The position numbers and the translations under genes are program-made. Positions 11,962 to 22,256 of a stretch of 64,000 nucleotides of DNA are shown here, piece by piece. The stretch is from Lumnitzera littorea. Lineage: Eukaryota; Streptophyta; Magnoliopsida; Myrtales; Combretaceae. The notes below the pieces were generated by a model that ran no database searches, was not told the DNA's origin, and worked only from the letters and a program-made list of their open reading frames with translations. The stretch is taken from assembly GCA_024138015.1 (NCBI GenBank), contig JAMXBB010000010.1, forward strand, positions 8,127,378 to 8,191,377, read 5' to 3'. Numbering within the stretch: position 1 is the first letter of the stretch; every line of letters starts with the position of its first letter.

Positions 11962-11969
11962 TATTTATA
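11962..11969 (-). promoter_or_regulatory. TATA box of large LTR copy 1
   Basis: TATAAATA on the minus strand, 593 bp from the LTR start. The equivalents lie at offset 592 in copy 2 (44752) and about 577 in copy 3 (52376). Confidence 0.6.
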
Positions 11970-12643
11970 GGGCTTTAGCGGATTTATTGTGCATTAATTT
12001 GAACAAGATAAGTGCCTTATCCCTAAATTTTTGGTTTTTATGTTGTTCTAATTTAATTGGTTGATTTTTCTTTTTCAGATTCTGACTTGCCACGACCAAC
12101 TTTGCATCATTCTACACTCTTCTGATTTTTTTTCTGATTTTTCCAGAATTAATTTATAATTTTCCTTAATTATTTACAAAGTTTTTGGCTAATTTAAGTA
12201 ATTTCGCATATTTTTATCTACACGTAAATACATGTGGGGTACACGTGAACATTCCTAATTATTATTTTGGTCATTCTAAAATTTTTAGTCTACATATAAT
12301 CTATCTCTAGTAATTTATTAGTTATTAACTTACACTTTTTGCCTTTTCAGTAATTCGCAATTATTATGCTTAAAATTTGAAAATTTTATAATCTCATATT
12401 TTACTACTTTTTTTCTTAAATTTAAGTTTATGGGGTCATTTTTACTAATATTTCTCTCAATAGTTTATAATTTGGGTTTGATCGGATCCTTTAACCGATC
12501 GCCCTAAACCTTGCGTTTTAAGTTCAATCATACGGTTACTTGGCTTGGCTTTGGGGCTTATAGGTCTTAAATTGGTAACCAAGATAGCTCCTAAGCATCA
12601 AACCTTCTAGAGAAGTTATATTCGAATATGCTCACAGACCATA

Positions 12644-14157
12644 ATGGCCAGCCAAGGAAACGACAATATCAACACCAACAACAGCAGTATCAACCCCGAA
12701 ATTGTTGATCCTATTGAGTTAAGGTTCCACTCTTTGGAATGAACAGTGGGGAAGATTGTTGAACAACTAAGCTTCCTCACTGATAGCATTGCCTTGCTTA
12801 GGTCCACAGCTTCATCAAATGAAGAAAGCTTAAAAGGCCAATATGGAAAGAATGCTAAGGCACAACCCCTTGAAGTAGAAGAAGCCTACTCTAAAGTCAA
12901 CCAGGCCTTTAAATCCTTTAAAACAGAACAGGTTTATGCGAAGGTTAACCCGACTTTTGAGCTGAACACTTACTCGTTCCTAGTTAACCTAAAGCCTAAA
13001 GCTGATCAAGACAAACTGGCAGAGCTTGAGAAGAGATTGACTTAACAAATCATTGAGAAGATGAAAATGCTCGAAGGGTATGGTAGATTTGAGCAGGTTA
13101 GTATAACAAATTTTTCTGCTTATGACTATGGAAGCTTCCCAAAGAAGTTTAAAGTACCTGACTTTGAGAAGTATAATGGAACTGGGTGCCCTAAACTATA
13201 CACCTAACTATATGTATGCGAGATAGGCAAGTATGTACAATATGACTAGCTCATAGTCCAAACTTTTCAAGACAACTTGACAAACCCTGTTTTAACATGG
13301 TATGCCCAATTGGACCTAAATCAAATAAACATGTAGGAGAAATTGGCTAGGGCGTTTTATGACCAATATAGGTTCAATGTTGAAGTGGCACTGACCATGA
13401 TGGATATAGTTGCCTTAAGGAAGTGGCACAATGAATCATTTAAAGAATACGCCCAAAGATAGAGATCCTTAGCTGCAAGGATATCCACCCTCATGACTGA
13501 GAAAGAGTTAACTTCGACTTTTATCAACACTCTTAAGAGACCCTATTTCTCTCACCTAATTGGGTAAGCCTCTTCCAATTTTGCAGAAGTAGTATCTCCT
13601 TTGGGAAGTTACAAGAATCATCAGATAAAAGACCACCATCTACTAAACTTACCACCAACAAGCCTAAAGAAGCTACTGTCGGTATGGTTAATTTAAATAC
13701 CAGACCTAACGCCCAAGCCTCTTTCAAGGCAAATCCTCCACCAGCTCAACAATAGTACAAAAGCCAATCACAAATTAGCAAGGCCCTAAGGCAGTTCACC
13801 AAAATACCTGTTCGACTCAGTCAAGTACTTGAAAAACTAAGAAAAGATAATCTACTCCATTTTGAGGCTCCTAATGAAAGGTATAAGCCGGGATTTTTTT
13901 ATCCCAATGCAAGGTATCTGTATCATTTAAGAAATGTGGGCCATTCAACAGATTCATGCTGGAGATTAAGAAATAAAATTCAAGATCTAATTGATAGAGG
14001 CATAGTCCAACTGGACTTCATAGAGGCTTTAGTTCCAAACATTAACGACAACCCCTTGCCTAACCATGAGCCCATCATCAAGATGATATTTGACGACTCA
14101 GATCTCACAATAAATATAATTGGTTCCAACCGAGAGCCTAAGGTCTAGGGATTCTAC
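12644..14157 (+). pseudogene. gag: gag of element 1 (broken)
   Basis: Starts at ATG 12644 (MASQGNDN...), the counterpart of ATG 37117 in element 2. It encodes a retrotransposon Gag. A Retrotrans_gag-type block lies at about 13260-13560 (TWYAQLDLNQ, KEYAQR, FINTL..PYFSHLIG). A zinc-knuckle-like end at about 13905-13980 reads YHLRNVGHSTDSC, the Tat form C-x-Y-H-x(6)-H-x(4)-C, with the first Cys changed to Tyr here. It is followed by IQDLIDRGIVQLDF, which is typical of Tat Gag. Stops at about 12738, 13042, 13204, 13245 and 13460 interrupt the frame. Gag would form the virus-like particle that houses reverse transcription. Confidence 0.75.
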
Positions 14158-14379
14158 AAACAATAGGAGAAGCAAACCAAAAGGTACACCTTCCATGTGC
14201 TTGTAGCCTCCAAAAATTATAAAACTACCCCTTTTAACTACTAAGCAGTAAATCAGGAGTAATCAAGCTCACTTATGAGAGGGATTACCTATTTTGGTAG
14301 AATCTACGATCTAAAGGAAGACTAAAAAAAGAAGGCTATGCTAGAAAGGTCATGTTAGAAAGGTTATGCTGGAAAGGTT

Positions 14380-15144
14380 GTGTTAAAAAGGCCAAACAAT
14401 GAATCGGTTGAACATGAAGAAGGATCACCTGCCTTCCCCAAAATAATCAAGTCTAGTAAGTATAAAGTAATGGATCAACTCGCTAAGACTCTAACACAAA
14501 TATCCCTCATGAGTTTATTGATGGTGTCAGAACCACATCGGGAAGCTTTGTTTAGAACATTGAGGGAAGTCAAAGTCCCTCATGAAATACTGGTTGAAAG
14601 AATAAGATCTGTCACCAACTCTATCTTCACTATGGATCAGATTTCTTTCTCTACTAAGGAATTGAGCAAAGAAGGTAACCAGCACACCAAACCTCTATTT
14701 ATAATAATGAGGGTAAACATTATCATAACAAGAGTCCTCATTAACAACGAGTCATCCTTAAATGTCTGCCCTCTAGCCACCTTAGATTTATTGTACATTG
14801 ATATGATCGTTATCAAGCCAAGTTCGACAACAATCGAGGCTTTTAATGGATCCAGAAGGGAAATTATAAGGGAGATTGACTTACTAATTGACATCAACCC
14901 ACATACGTTCAACATCCAATTCCAAGTTTTGGACATCCCAAGGACCTTCAACTTGTTATTAGGAAGACCTTGGATACATTCAACAAGGGCCATACCTTCG
15001 AGTCTTCATCAAAAGGTTAAGTTCATCTCCAATAGCCAGGTTATAATGATTCTAAGTGATCAGGATTACGAAATATATAAAGAAACGGCCATATCCTATA
15101 CTGGCAATGAAGAGCAAGAAGACTTTAGGCTCCAAGTGTTCTAA
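14380..15144 (+). pseudogene. aspartic protease region of element 1
   Basis: The longest intact frame in the window (254 codons), covering the C-terminal Gag linker and the retropepsin-like protease that would cleave the polyprotein. The active-site region reads VLINNESSLNVCPLATL (about 14733-14784). The expected D-[NST]-G has become N-N-E, so both the catalytic Asp and the Gly are lost. The flap/closing part is clear: FNLLLGRPWIHSTRAIPSSLHQKVKFI-like blocks at about 14950-15030. Openness here is residual and does not indicate function. Confidence 0.8.
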
Positions 15145-15205
15145 GAGGTATGCATGATTACTGATCAAGGGAAGTATGACAGGCTAAAATTCAAAGAAGG
15201 CCAGT

Positions 15206-15475
15206 TTGAACTATGGACTAGGTTACATCTCAACTCTAGTGGATGAGCTGCAAAATATGGAAGTGAGGAGCAAAAGAGGTGACAAGTTGTATTACACCCC
15301 GATGACCTTCCCTCCATCGTCAGAAACTTCCATTCGAGTCAATGTCCAAAATTCAGAGCTTGCCAAAGAGGATACCTCCAATAGAAATAAAATAGCTAAC
15401 CCATCCAATAAGCCTCAACAATTGAATAATTGGTTGTTCATCCCTACAAATAGTAATAAGTCTTCTCTAGGGTAA
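15206..15475 (+). pseudogene. protease-RT linker of element 1
   Basis: An 89-codon frame containing GLGYISTLVDELQNM and a Ser/Asn-rich spacer, ending NSNKSSLG just before the GGTAAAG motif at 15471. The counterpart in element 2 is 39600-39920. It is frameshifted by one relative to the preceding protease frame, near 15213. Low-complexity linkers of this kind separate PRO from RT in Tat elements and carry no known enzymatic role. Confidence 0.5.
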
Positions 15476-15664
15476 AGGATGAATCATGGTCTAGTACTCA
15501 AAAGAATTTCTTCTAATAATTGCCTTTATTCTACAGTCTTATACTTAAAAGAATTTCTTCTAAATAAGAATTGGTCTTCTTTCTCTTTACTTGTTCCTTA
15601 CTTACTCTCTTTCTTTTACATACTTTTCTTTTTCCAAATCCAACGCTTCGAATAAAAGCCATAG
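15472..15664 (+). other. candidate intron between PRO and RT, element 1
   Basis: The donor-like CTAGG|GTAAAG at 15472 is identical in element 2 (39921). The interval ends in a long pyrimidine-rich tract (15565-15640, CTTTCTCTTTACTTG and similar) and the acceptor-like ATAG at 15661-15664. Removing the 193 bp would keep the reading frame between the linker (...SSLG) and the downstream YLAQIGDEN frame. Ogre elements are known to have a short intron at this position. Splicing is inferred and was not observed. Confidence 0.45.
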
Positions 15665-17210
15665 ATACCTCGCACAGATAGGTGATGAAAATATTGATAT
15701 CACCTTCGACCCTATTGGGTTAGTCGTTGGGAGTGATGTTAATAACCATAGCGACATACAAGAAAGTTGGCAAAAACATGAAATGAGTAGAACTTCCATT
15801 AACGAGCCAATTGGGATGATTAATGTTGAGATTGATGACAACACCAAAACATTAAAAAATTGGAGTGAATTTAAAAGAAGAACAAAAGGCTTAAATGACC
15901 GCGTTACCATCTGAATATCAAGATGTGTTTGTATGGTCTTATGAAGATATGCCTAGATTGGATTCATCAATCATGGTCCATCGCTTACCCACACGAGAGG
16001 ATATCAAACCTAAGAAACAAAAGTTAAGGAGGTTCTAACTGGATGTCCTGTTGAAGATTAAGGAAAAAGTTAGAAAATTACTGGAGGTTAGTTTCATTGA
16101 GATATCTGATTATCCCGAATGGGTAGCCAACATTGTACCGGTAATGAAGAAGAATGGAAAAGTTAGAGTATGTATAAACTTTCAAGACCTTAATCAAGTA
16201 AACCCTAAAGATAATTTCCCCATGCCCCATATTGATGACTTAATCGATAACACGGCCGAAAACCACCTTTCCTCATTCATGGATAGGTTCTCTAGATATA
16301 ATCAAATTTGAATGTCCGAAGAAGATAAAGCTAAGACAACATTTATTACAACTTGGGGCACATTTTACTATAAAGTAATGCCTTTTGAACTTGAAAATGC
16401 GTGGAAATTTATCAAAGGGCCATGGTAGCAATCTTTCACGACTTGATGCATAAAGAAGTTAAAGTATATGTTGATGATAAGATTGCAAAGTCCAAGGAAG
16501 GAGAAAATCATGTAAATAATCTAAGGAGATTGTTTAATAGATTGAGAAAATTCCAATTGAAGCTTAACCTAGAGAAGTATACCTTCAAAGTGACTTCAGG
16601 GAAATTGTTGGGTTTTATAATCAACCAAAGGGGCATCGAAGTGGACCTTGATAAATTCAAAGCAATAGTTGACTTGCCCTCTCCACACATACTCAAAGAA
16701 ATCAGAGGCTTGGTAGGCCATTTAAACCACATAGCCCGATTCATATCTCAACTCATGAAAAAGTGTCGTCCCTTGTTTAAGTTGTTGAAAAAAAATGCTA
16801 AGATCAATTGGGATGAAAAATGTGAGCAAGCCTTCATAACGATCAAAGAGTACCTCATAAACCCTCTAATTTTACTTGACAATATTACCAAAATCCATGA
16901 GGTGCATGCTCAGCCAGAAAGATGAGGAAGGAAAAGAATAGGTCGCATATTACTTGAGCAAGAAATTTACTGAAGGGGAATAGAAATATTCAGAAATTGA
17001 AAGAACCTATTGTGCTTTGGTCTGGGTAATGCATCGGCTCAGATAATACACACTCTACTACTAAGTTAAATACTAACTCAGCACAACCGGCTTTAATTGG
17101 CAGAATCTCAAAGTGGCAAATGTTACTATTAGAGTTCGATATTACATATGTGAACTAAAATTTAGTCAAGGGAAAAGCTTTAGCAAATTAGTTAGCAGAA
17201 AATCCCTCCA
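15665..17210 (+). pseudogene. pol: reverse transcriptase / RNase H of element 1
   Basis: RNA-dependent DNA polymerase core. VPVMKKNGKVRVCINFQDL (about 16138-16190), SFMDRFSRYNQI with the first catalytic Asp (about 16273-16310), TYxxAM-like region damaged by a frameshift near 16400, VYVDDKIAKS with the catalytic YVDD box (about 16468-16497) and LLGFIINQRGIEV (about 16607-16640). The gypsy-type RNase H follows (KSKEG to KWQMLLLEFDI-like sequence, up to about 17150), with stops at about 16309, 16921 and 16981. The catalytic Asp codons of RT survive but the frame does not. Confidence 0.85.
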
Positions 17211-17310
17211 ATAGTATCCTTCAAGAGGTACAAGTCAATTTCCTCAATAAGGATATCTTAGCAATCGACAGAAGTTCTAATAAAGGAGAGGATGATGAGC
17301 CACTGAAATG

Positions 17311-17782
17311 AAAGATGTTCTTCAATGGGATAGCTAACGTATCTAGGTGTGGAATTGGGGCAATATTGATATCCCCTAAAGGTACTCAACACCCTATGGC
17401 TATAAGACTCGTTTTCCTATACACCAATAATATGGTTGAATACGAAGTACGTATCATAGGACTCAAAATAGCCTTAGATAAAGATAACCAAGAATTAGAA
17501 GTGTGTGGGGACTCTTCACTCATTGTCGGCCAAGCTCGAGGAGAATTCAATATGAGGGATCCTAAACTAATACCCTATCACTGGCACTTGACTAAATTGA
17601 TGGAGAAATTCAAAGAAACCACCTTCACTCACGTACCATGGACTCAGAATCAATTTGTCGATGCATTAGCCACTTTAGTATCTATGATTCAAATATCTAA
17701 TGGAATTGAGATTCAACACACCACTGTTGAAATTGAAGAAAAGCCTGCATTTTGTTTAGCAATTGAGGGTACGAATGACTAG
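17311..17782 (+). pseudogene. second (archaeal-type) RNase H of element 1
   Basis: A 155-codon open frame with the pattern of the extra RNase H acquired by the Tat lineage. KMFFNGIANVSRCGIGAIL stands where FFDGA is expected (first catalytic Asp changed to Asn), followed by MVEYEVRIIGLKIAL with the catalytic Glu, EVCGDSSLIVGQ with the second Asp, and QFVDALATL with the fourth acidic residue. It lies between the RT-linked RNase H and integrase, which is diagnostic of Tat. It would degrade RNA in RNA:DNA hybrids during reverse transcription. Confidence 0.85.
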
Positions 17783-19034
17783 AAGTCGTGGTACCATGAT
17801 ATTAAAACGTTCCTACAACAAGATACATATCTTGAAGAGGTTAAGAAAAAGGATAAAAAGATGATTAGAAGATTGGCCGCTCAATTCTTAATAAGTAATT
17901 CCACTTTATACCGGTGATCTTTTGACAGTACATTTTTAAGGTGCGTGGACGACAAGGAGGCTGAGATGTTGATGAAAAAAGTGCACGAAAAAGTACGTAG
18001 CCCTCACATGAACTGTTACATGCTGGCTAAGAAAATTATGAGGTTAGGGTACTACTGGTCAACAATAGAAAGTAATTGTATTAAACATGTTAGGCATTAT
18101 CACTTATGCCAAGTTTATGTAAATAAAATAAACACCCTGCCTTAAGAATTGCACGTACTCTCGGTACCGTGGCCCTTATCAATGTGGGGAATAGACATCA
18201 TCGACTTAATTAATCCAAAAGCATCTAATGGGCAATGCTTTATACTGGTTACCTCAACTACTTCAGCAAATGGGTTAAGGCCTCATCTTACTCAAGCATT
18301 ACAAAAGGGGTCGTAATTAAATTCATCAAGAGAGACATCTCGGCTAGATATAGGGCTCCAAAAACGATTATCACCGACAATGGCACTAATCTCAACAATA
18401 AGCTTGTGTTAGAATTATGTCGATAGTTTAAGATCATTTATAGAAACTCTACTACTTATCGACCCCAAATGAATGAAGTCGTTGAAGTAGCTAACAAAAA
18501 CCTCAAAAGAATAATCGAGAAAATGGATGTTACATACAAAGACTGGCATGAGATGTTGTCATTCGCACTTATAGCCTATCGACTTCCATCAAAACGTCAA
18601 TTGGGGCAACACCATACTCTTTGGTATATGGCATTGAAGCGGTGTTATTGGTAGAGGTTGAGATCCCATCGCTTAGAGTACTATCAGAAACCTAGTCGAA
18701 CAAAGTCGATTGGGTAAAGAAACGCATCGAGCAGTTGAATTTGATTGATGAGAGGAGATTGACAACCCTATGTCATAATCAATGTTATCAACAAAAAATG
18801 GCTCGGGCTTTCAACAAAATGGTATAACCTTGGAACTTCAAAGAAGGTCACATGGTGTTGAGAAAAGTTCTCCTCAATACACAAGACTCTATAGGGAAAT
18901 TTGCTCCCAATTATGGAAGCCCTTACGTCGTAAAGCGAGTATTAGTGGGAGGGGCTTTAATTTTGTCTTAAATGGATGGTCCAAATTTGAGAGACCCTAT
19001 AAATGCTAACGCTGTAAAGTTATACTACCAATGA
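17783..19034 (+). pseudogene. integrase of element 1
   Basis: The N-terminal HHCC zinc-binding domain lies at 17960-18125 (HEKV...HMN ... CIKHVRHYHLCQV) and its first zinc Cys is changed to Tyr. Catalytic core: WGIDIIDLINPKAS (about 18187-18228), TLNYFSKWV with the catalytic Asp changed to Asn (about 18247-18273), IITDNGTNLNNKL with the second Asp (about 18370-18405) and the Glu region MNEVVEVANKNLKRII (about 18469-18516). The C-terminal part matches element 2's GPYVVKRV...MDGPNLRDPINANAVKLYY and ends at TGA 19032-19034. Several stops and frame changes. Confidence 0.85.
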
Positions 19035-19294
19035 GAAGTCAATGGAAATTTTTACTTAGAATATGAAAATACCAGTCATTTTGAATGTCATTGTGATCTA
19101 ATTTTCATTATTTGCAAGTAAAATTAGTATTCTTGGCAGTTGTCGACATTGGAATCATCACCCTCTCCATTAAAAGTCCAGATCCCTTACTCCATTTAAT
19201 TAAACCCATATACTGAAAACACGAGAGAGGTTGAGAAGCGATATATAGAACATTGGTAATTAACAAAACTCTTCAAAATATTTTATTATGGATT

Positions 19295-19314
19295 ACTCCC
19301 CCTTAACCGGGAGT
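19295..19314 (+). other. conserved hairpin downstream of pol, element 1
   Basis: ACTCCC-CCTTAACC-GGGAGT, followed by a T-run. The counterparts are 43813-43828 in element 2 and 60184-60202 (minus) in element 3. The stem is kept while the loop differs. Confidence 0.45.
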
Positions 19315-19795
19315 TTTTATTGTTTATTTTTTTAGGGAAATGTAAGGTCCAGATGAGCAATCACATCGTGGTAGATATTTATTAGTCAAGAATAAGAGCT
19401 TCGATTCATAAAAGTTCTAAAAGACAAAAACAGTAGGTGACATTTTGTATCAAGTTAATTTCCATGATTTCTCTAAAAGAGCTAGCTAAGTCTCAAATGT
19501 TCCGTATCAGGATCATTTAGGTTGACAACGAAGGATCAAAGCCTGATTCAGTCAATTTTGATGGGACTTCAAAAAAAAAAAGCTTTGATAATTTATGTGC
19601 TATCAATAAAGACCAGGTAAGTACTTCCACACAATATTAGTACACTGATTTTTAAACATTGCATTTGCATTTAGACTATGACCAATCTTTACTCCTAACT
19701 GTCTTTTTAAGCCAGCCCATAAGGTACTCACCTTCTGCATTTAGTGCTTAGCCAACCTTTAAAGGTACAATCTTAACTTAATCTCTTTTCAAAGT

Positions 19796-20330
19796 TCTTT
19801 TAGCGAGCCTATAGGGTGCTTCTGTTCACCGAGTTCTTTTAGTGAGCCCATAGGGCACTTCTCTTCATCAAATCCCTTTGGCAAGCCCATAGGGCACTTC
19901 AGTAAGTCCAGCTTAGGGTTGCCAGTACCTAAGAGATGCTCTTGCCTAAGTTAGTGAATCTAAAGAGACACAACCAGGTTCTTAAGATCAATCTTAGCTT
20001 AAGGTTACTAGTCTCCAAGAGACAATCCTACCTAAGTTAGTAAGCCTAGAGAAGTACGACCAAGTTTTTTAGATTGATCGCTGCTTAAGGTTACTAATCC
20101 TCGAGAGACGCTCCTGCCTGAATTAGTAAGCTTGGAGAAACACGACTAAGTTCTTTAGATCGATCTTAACTCAGGGTTACTAGTTCCCAAGAGACGCTCT
20201 CGTCTAGGTTAGTGAGCCTAGAGAGGCACGACTAGGTTCTTTAGATCAATCTCAACTTCGAATTGCTAGTCCCCAAGAGATACTTCCGCTTAGGTTAGTA
20301 AGCTCAAAAAGGTATGACCAGGTTTTAATT
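19796..20330 (+). repeat. 3' UTR tandem repeats of element 1
   Basis: About three copies of a ~39-bp unit (19796-19912, with 'gagcccatagggcacttc'), then about five copies of an 86-bp unit (repeat starts near 19917, 20003, 20089, 20175 and 20260, each with GGTTACTAGT..C). Part of each unit (TTAGT.AGCC, ACGACCAAGTT) corresponds to the 83-84-bp units of elements 2 and 3. Hypervariable tandem repeats at this position are known for Tat/Ogre elements. Confidence 0.75.
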
Positions 20331-20512
20331 CTTCTTTTTAGCCCTTAGGGTGCCCCCTTTCTCTTTAACCTTTTCACCAAATCCCTAGTAGACTAAACCT
20401 AGGATAACTAGCTAAGGCACTTCTCAAGACAAAATCTACCCTTAGGGCAAAAATAATATCTCTTTTGTCTTTATGGTAACGTTTTGCTCAAACTTTACCA
20501 TAAAAACTTCAC

Positions 20513-20528
20513 CACAAAGACGGATAGC
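20513..20528 (+). other. polypurine tract of element 1 (decayed)
   Basis: CACAAAGACGGATAGC directly before the 3' LTR. The equivalent in element 2 is AAAGAGGGGCAGC. It would prime plus-strand DNA synthesis. Confidence 0.55.
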
Positions 20529-22256
20529 TGTAAACATCCTATTTTTGCCTCCATTTATTTATTTATTTTATTTTAGGGGTAAAAGGTCCAAATTTAAGAA
20601 AAATGCAAAAAAAATAAAATTAAATTAAGGAAAATGAAAAATATGAAATTTAGAAAAATACAAAAATAAGAAAAAACACAAAAAAAAAAGAAATTTAGAA
20701 AAAATACAAAAAATGAAAAACTTTAGAAAAATATATAGTCACAAAAAATAAAAATAGAAAAAATAGAGGGTTTAGGAAGTACAGAAAATAATAAATTTCT
20801 TATTTAGAATAGAATTTTTAATAAAAGTAGAAAAGAAACCGTTAGACCTGGGCTTAGATTTGAATCTAACCTAAACTGGCCTTGTTTATAAGTACAATTT
20901 AATTACACATATGAACAAGCCAACGGGCTAATAATAAAACACTTGGATTGGTATTTACATTAAGCTTAAGGTCTTGAGTTCGAATCTCATTAGGTATAAA
21001 GTTTTTTTAAGAAAAGCATGATAAGATAAGACTTAATCAATAGGTAGTTTTTTAAACTTATTTGAATATTATAATAATAAATAATAAGGAGGAGAATTAA
21101 AAAAAAAGGGGGGGAAACAAGCGGTGCGAACCAAAAATTGGTTTGCAAAAATTTGAAACAGGGCAAAGCCCTAGTTGGGGAACAAAGGCGTGTCTAGCGC
21201 GCCCTTTTATTTTTGGATCATACTCGTGGCACGTGGCTTGTGCCTCCTTCTTCCTTCTTCTTTATAGTTTAAGCTCTGATTGTTAGTTGTCATACCTTCC
21301 TTGTGTACCCTGTTTAAGGCCATTTTTTACCGATTTTATTACACGATTTCACCAAATTAATGGCAAAATCGTATAGTACGCATGACCTACTTTTAAATCA
21401 ACCTCAAAACCTATTCAAATTCAGTCAAATGTGTAATTAAAATCAAGCTCAAAAATGGAAAAAAATTCAATTTTTGAGTCAAAACCTATAAATGGATTCC
21501 AGTGAATCAATTCATTTTTCCTGACTTTCTCAGTTTAAGCTTCATGTCAACAGTATAAATAGGGGTTACTCTTTCATCTTTAACATACGCAAACACTCGA
21601 ATCACTCTAAAGAACACACACACTATACTTTCTCTCTTTAACACCGTTCCCTTCTCTAGGATAACCTCCTCCTCGGTGGTTTTCAATGAAAACCATCACC
21701 ACTATCGGATTCCTCACACTTAAAAACTCTAGGTTAGATACTTCAATTCAAATCCTTGAGTCAATTTGAGCCAATTGAAGCCGACAAGAGCCAACCACGA
21801 GCCAACTCAAGTCGAACTAATTTTCCTTTTTTAGTTTAGATTACTTAAGTTATCTAATTTGGGTAAATAATTAAATTCTATTTTATAGAATTGAAGGGTG
21901 ATTTTTGAGATTAAGATTAAAATTAAAAAGTTAACGATATCTATAAGGGTTTAAAAATTCTAACCTCCAAATCCAGATCTTTAGTTTTAAAATTATTTTA
22001 CAAAATTGGTTTTATCGTTAGATCGATGGCTAAGTTATAACCAATCTACCTAATTGGTAATTAGTTATAACTTAACTCTTTTTCCCGACTCCGGTCGAGT
22101 GGTAACTCTTAAATGTTTTCAAGATATAAAAAAAAAAATAACCGGTTTTCTTTAAACCCTAATCGAGAGTCATTATTAAATAGGTAAAGGTGTAATATTG
22201 ATCGGTTTAAAGAAGCCTAATTTATAAAAACTGGGAGGAAAAAACTAAGCTCAACA
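20529..22256 (+). repeat. 3' LTR of element 1 (internally deleted)
   Basis: Runs from TGTAAACATCC to AAGCTCAACA, 1728 bp. It matches the 5' LTR except for one deletion of about 560-580 bp corresponding to 6172-6735. The junction is near 21815, where sequence equal to 6170 joins sequence equal to 6737. The TATA box is at 21554-21561 and the B-box-like GAGTTCGAATCTC at 20976-20988. Confidence 0.9.

Larger units (their letters stand above)
9533..12562 (-). mobile_element. ~3.0-kb solo LTR, large-LTR family, copy 1 (minus)
   Basis: Inserted in element 1 and flanked by the perfect 5-bp duplication GGTCT (9528-9532 and 12563-12567). The equivalent site in element 2 (about 37040) is uninterrupted. 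On its sense (minus) strand it begins TATAAGCCCC, probably decayed from TGTAAGCCCC, and ends GGGGCGTGACA. It is the reverse complement of 44160-47051 over almost its full length. Sense-strand landmarks are TATAAATA at 11969-11962, a ~73-codon frame 11903-11682, a GTGAGT at 11714-11709 and an exon-like block 10560-10503. No internal retrotransposon genes are present, so it is most simply a solo LTR. The parent family is unknown to me. Confidence 0.78.
19035..20512 (+). other. 3' untranslated region of element 1
   Basis: Homologous to 43552-44160 plus 47052-47890 in element 2. It contains a conserved short hairpin (19295-19314), a stretch resembling element 2 around 19360-19680, and two tandem-repeat blocks. 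No open frame of note. It ends in a T/C-rich block before the polypurine tract. Confidence 0.6.
4900..22256 (+). mobile_element. Ogre/Tat-lineage Ty3/gypsy retrotransposon, element 1 (defective)
   Basis: A full-length but dead LTR retrotransposon. It has a 5' LTR (4900-7190), primer site, ORF1 (DUF7745-like), gag, protease, reverse transcriptase/RNase H, second RNase H, integrase, tandem-repeat 3' region and 3' LTR (20529-22256). The flanks are CCCAA (4895-4899) and GCCAA (22257-22261), a 5-bp target duplication with one mismatch. A solo LTR of another family (9533-12562) sits between ORF1 and gag. The domain order, the extra RNase H before integrase, the upstream ORF and the tandem repeats before the 3' LTR place it in the Tat lineage, closest to Ogre-type elements. 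The LTRs are visibly diverged and every coding region has stops or frameshifts, so the insertion is old. Confidence 0.9.

Noticed and set aside
9533..12562. DNA transposon with imperfect terminal inverted repeats (GCCCCAAAGC at both ends) and 6-bp duplications
   Set aside because: Copy 3 begins TGTAAG, which restores a TG...CA LTR form with clean 5-bp duplications. The inverted similarity of the ends is short.
20920..20998. Possible tRNA gene
   Set aside because: Only a B-box-like motif is present. No cloverleaf can be drawn, and it recurs inside every LTR.
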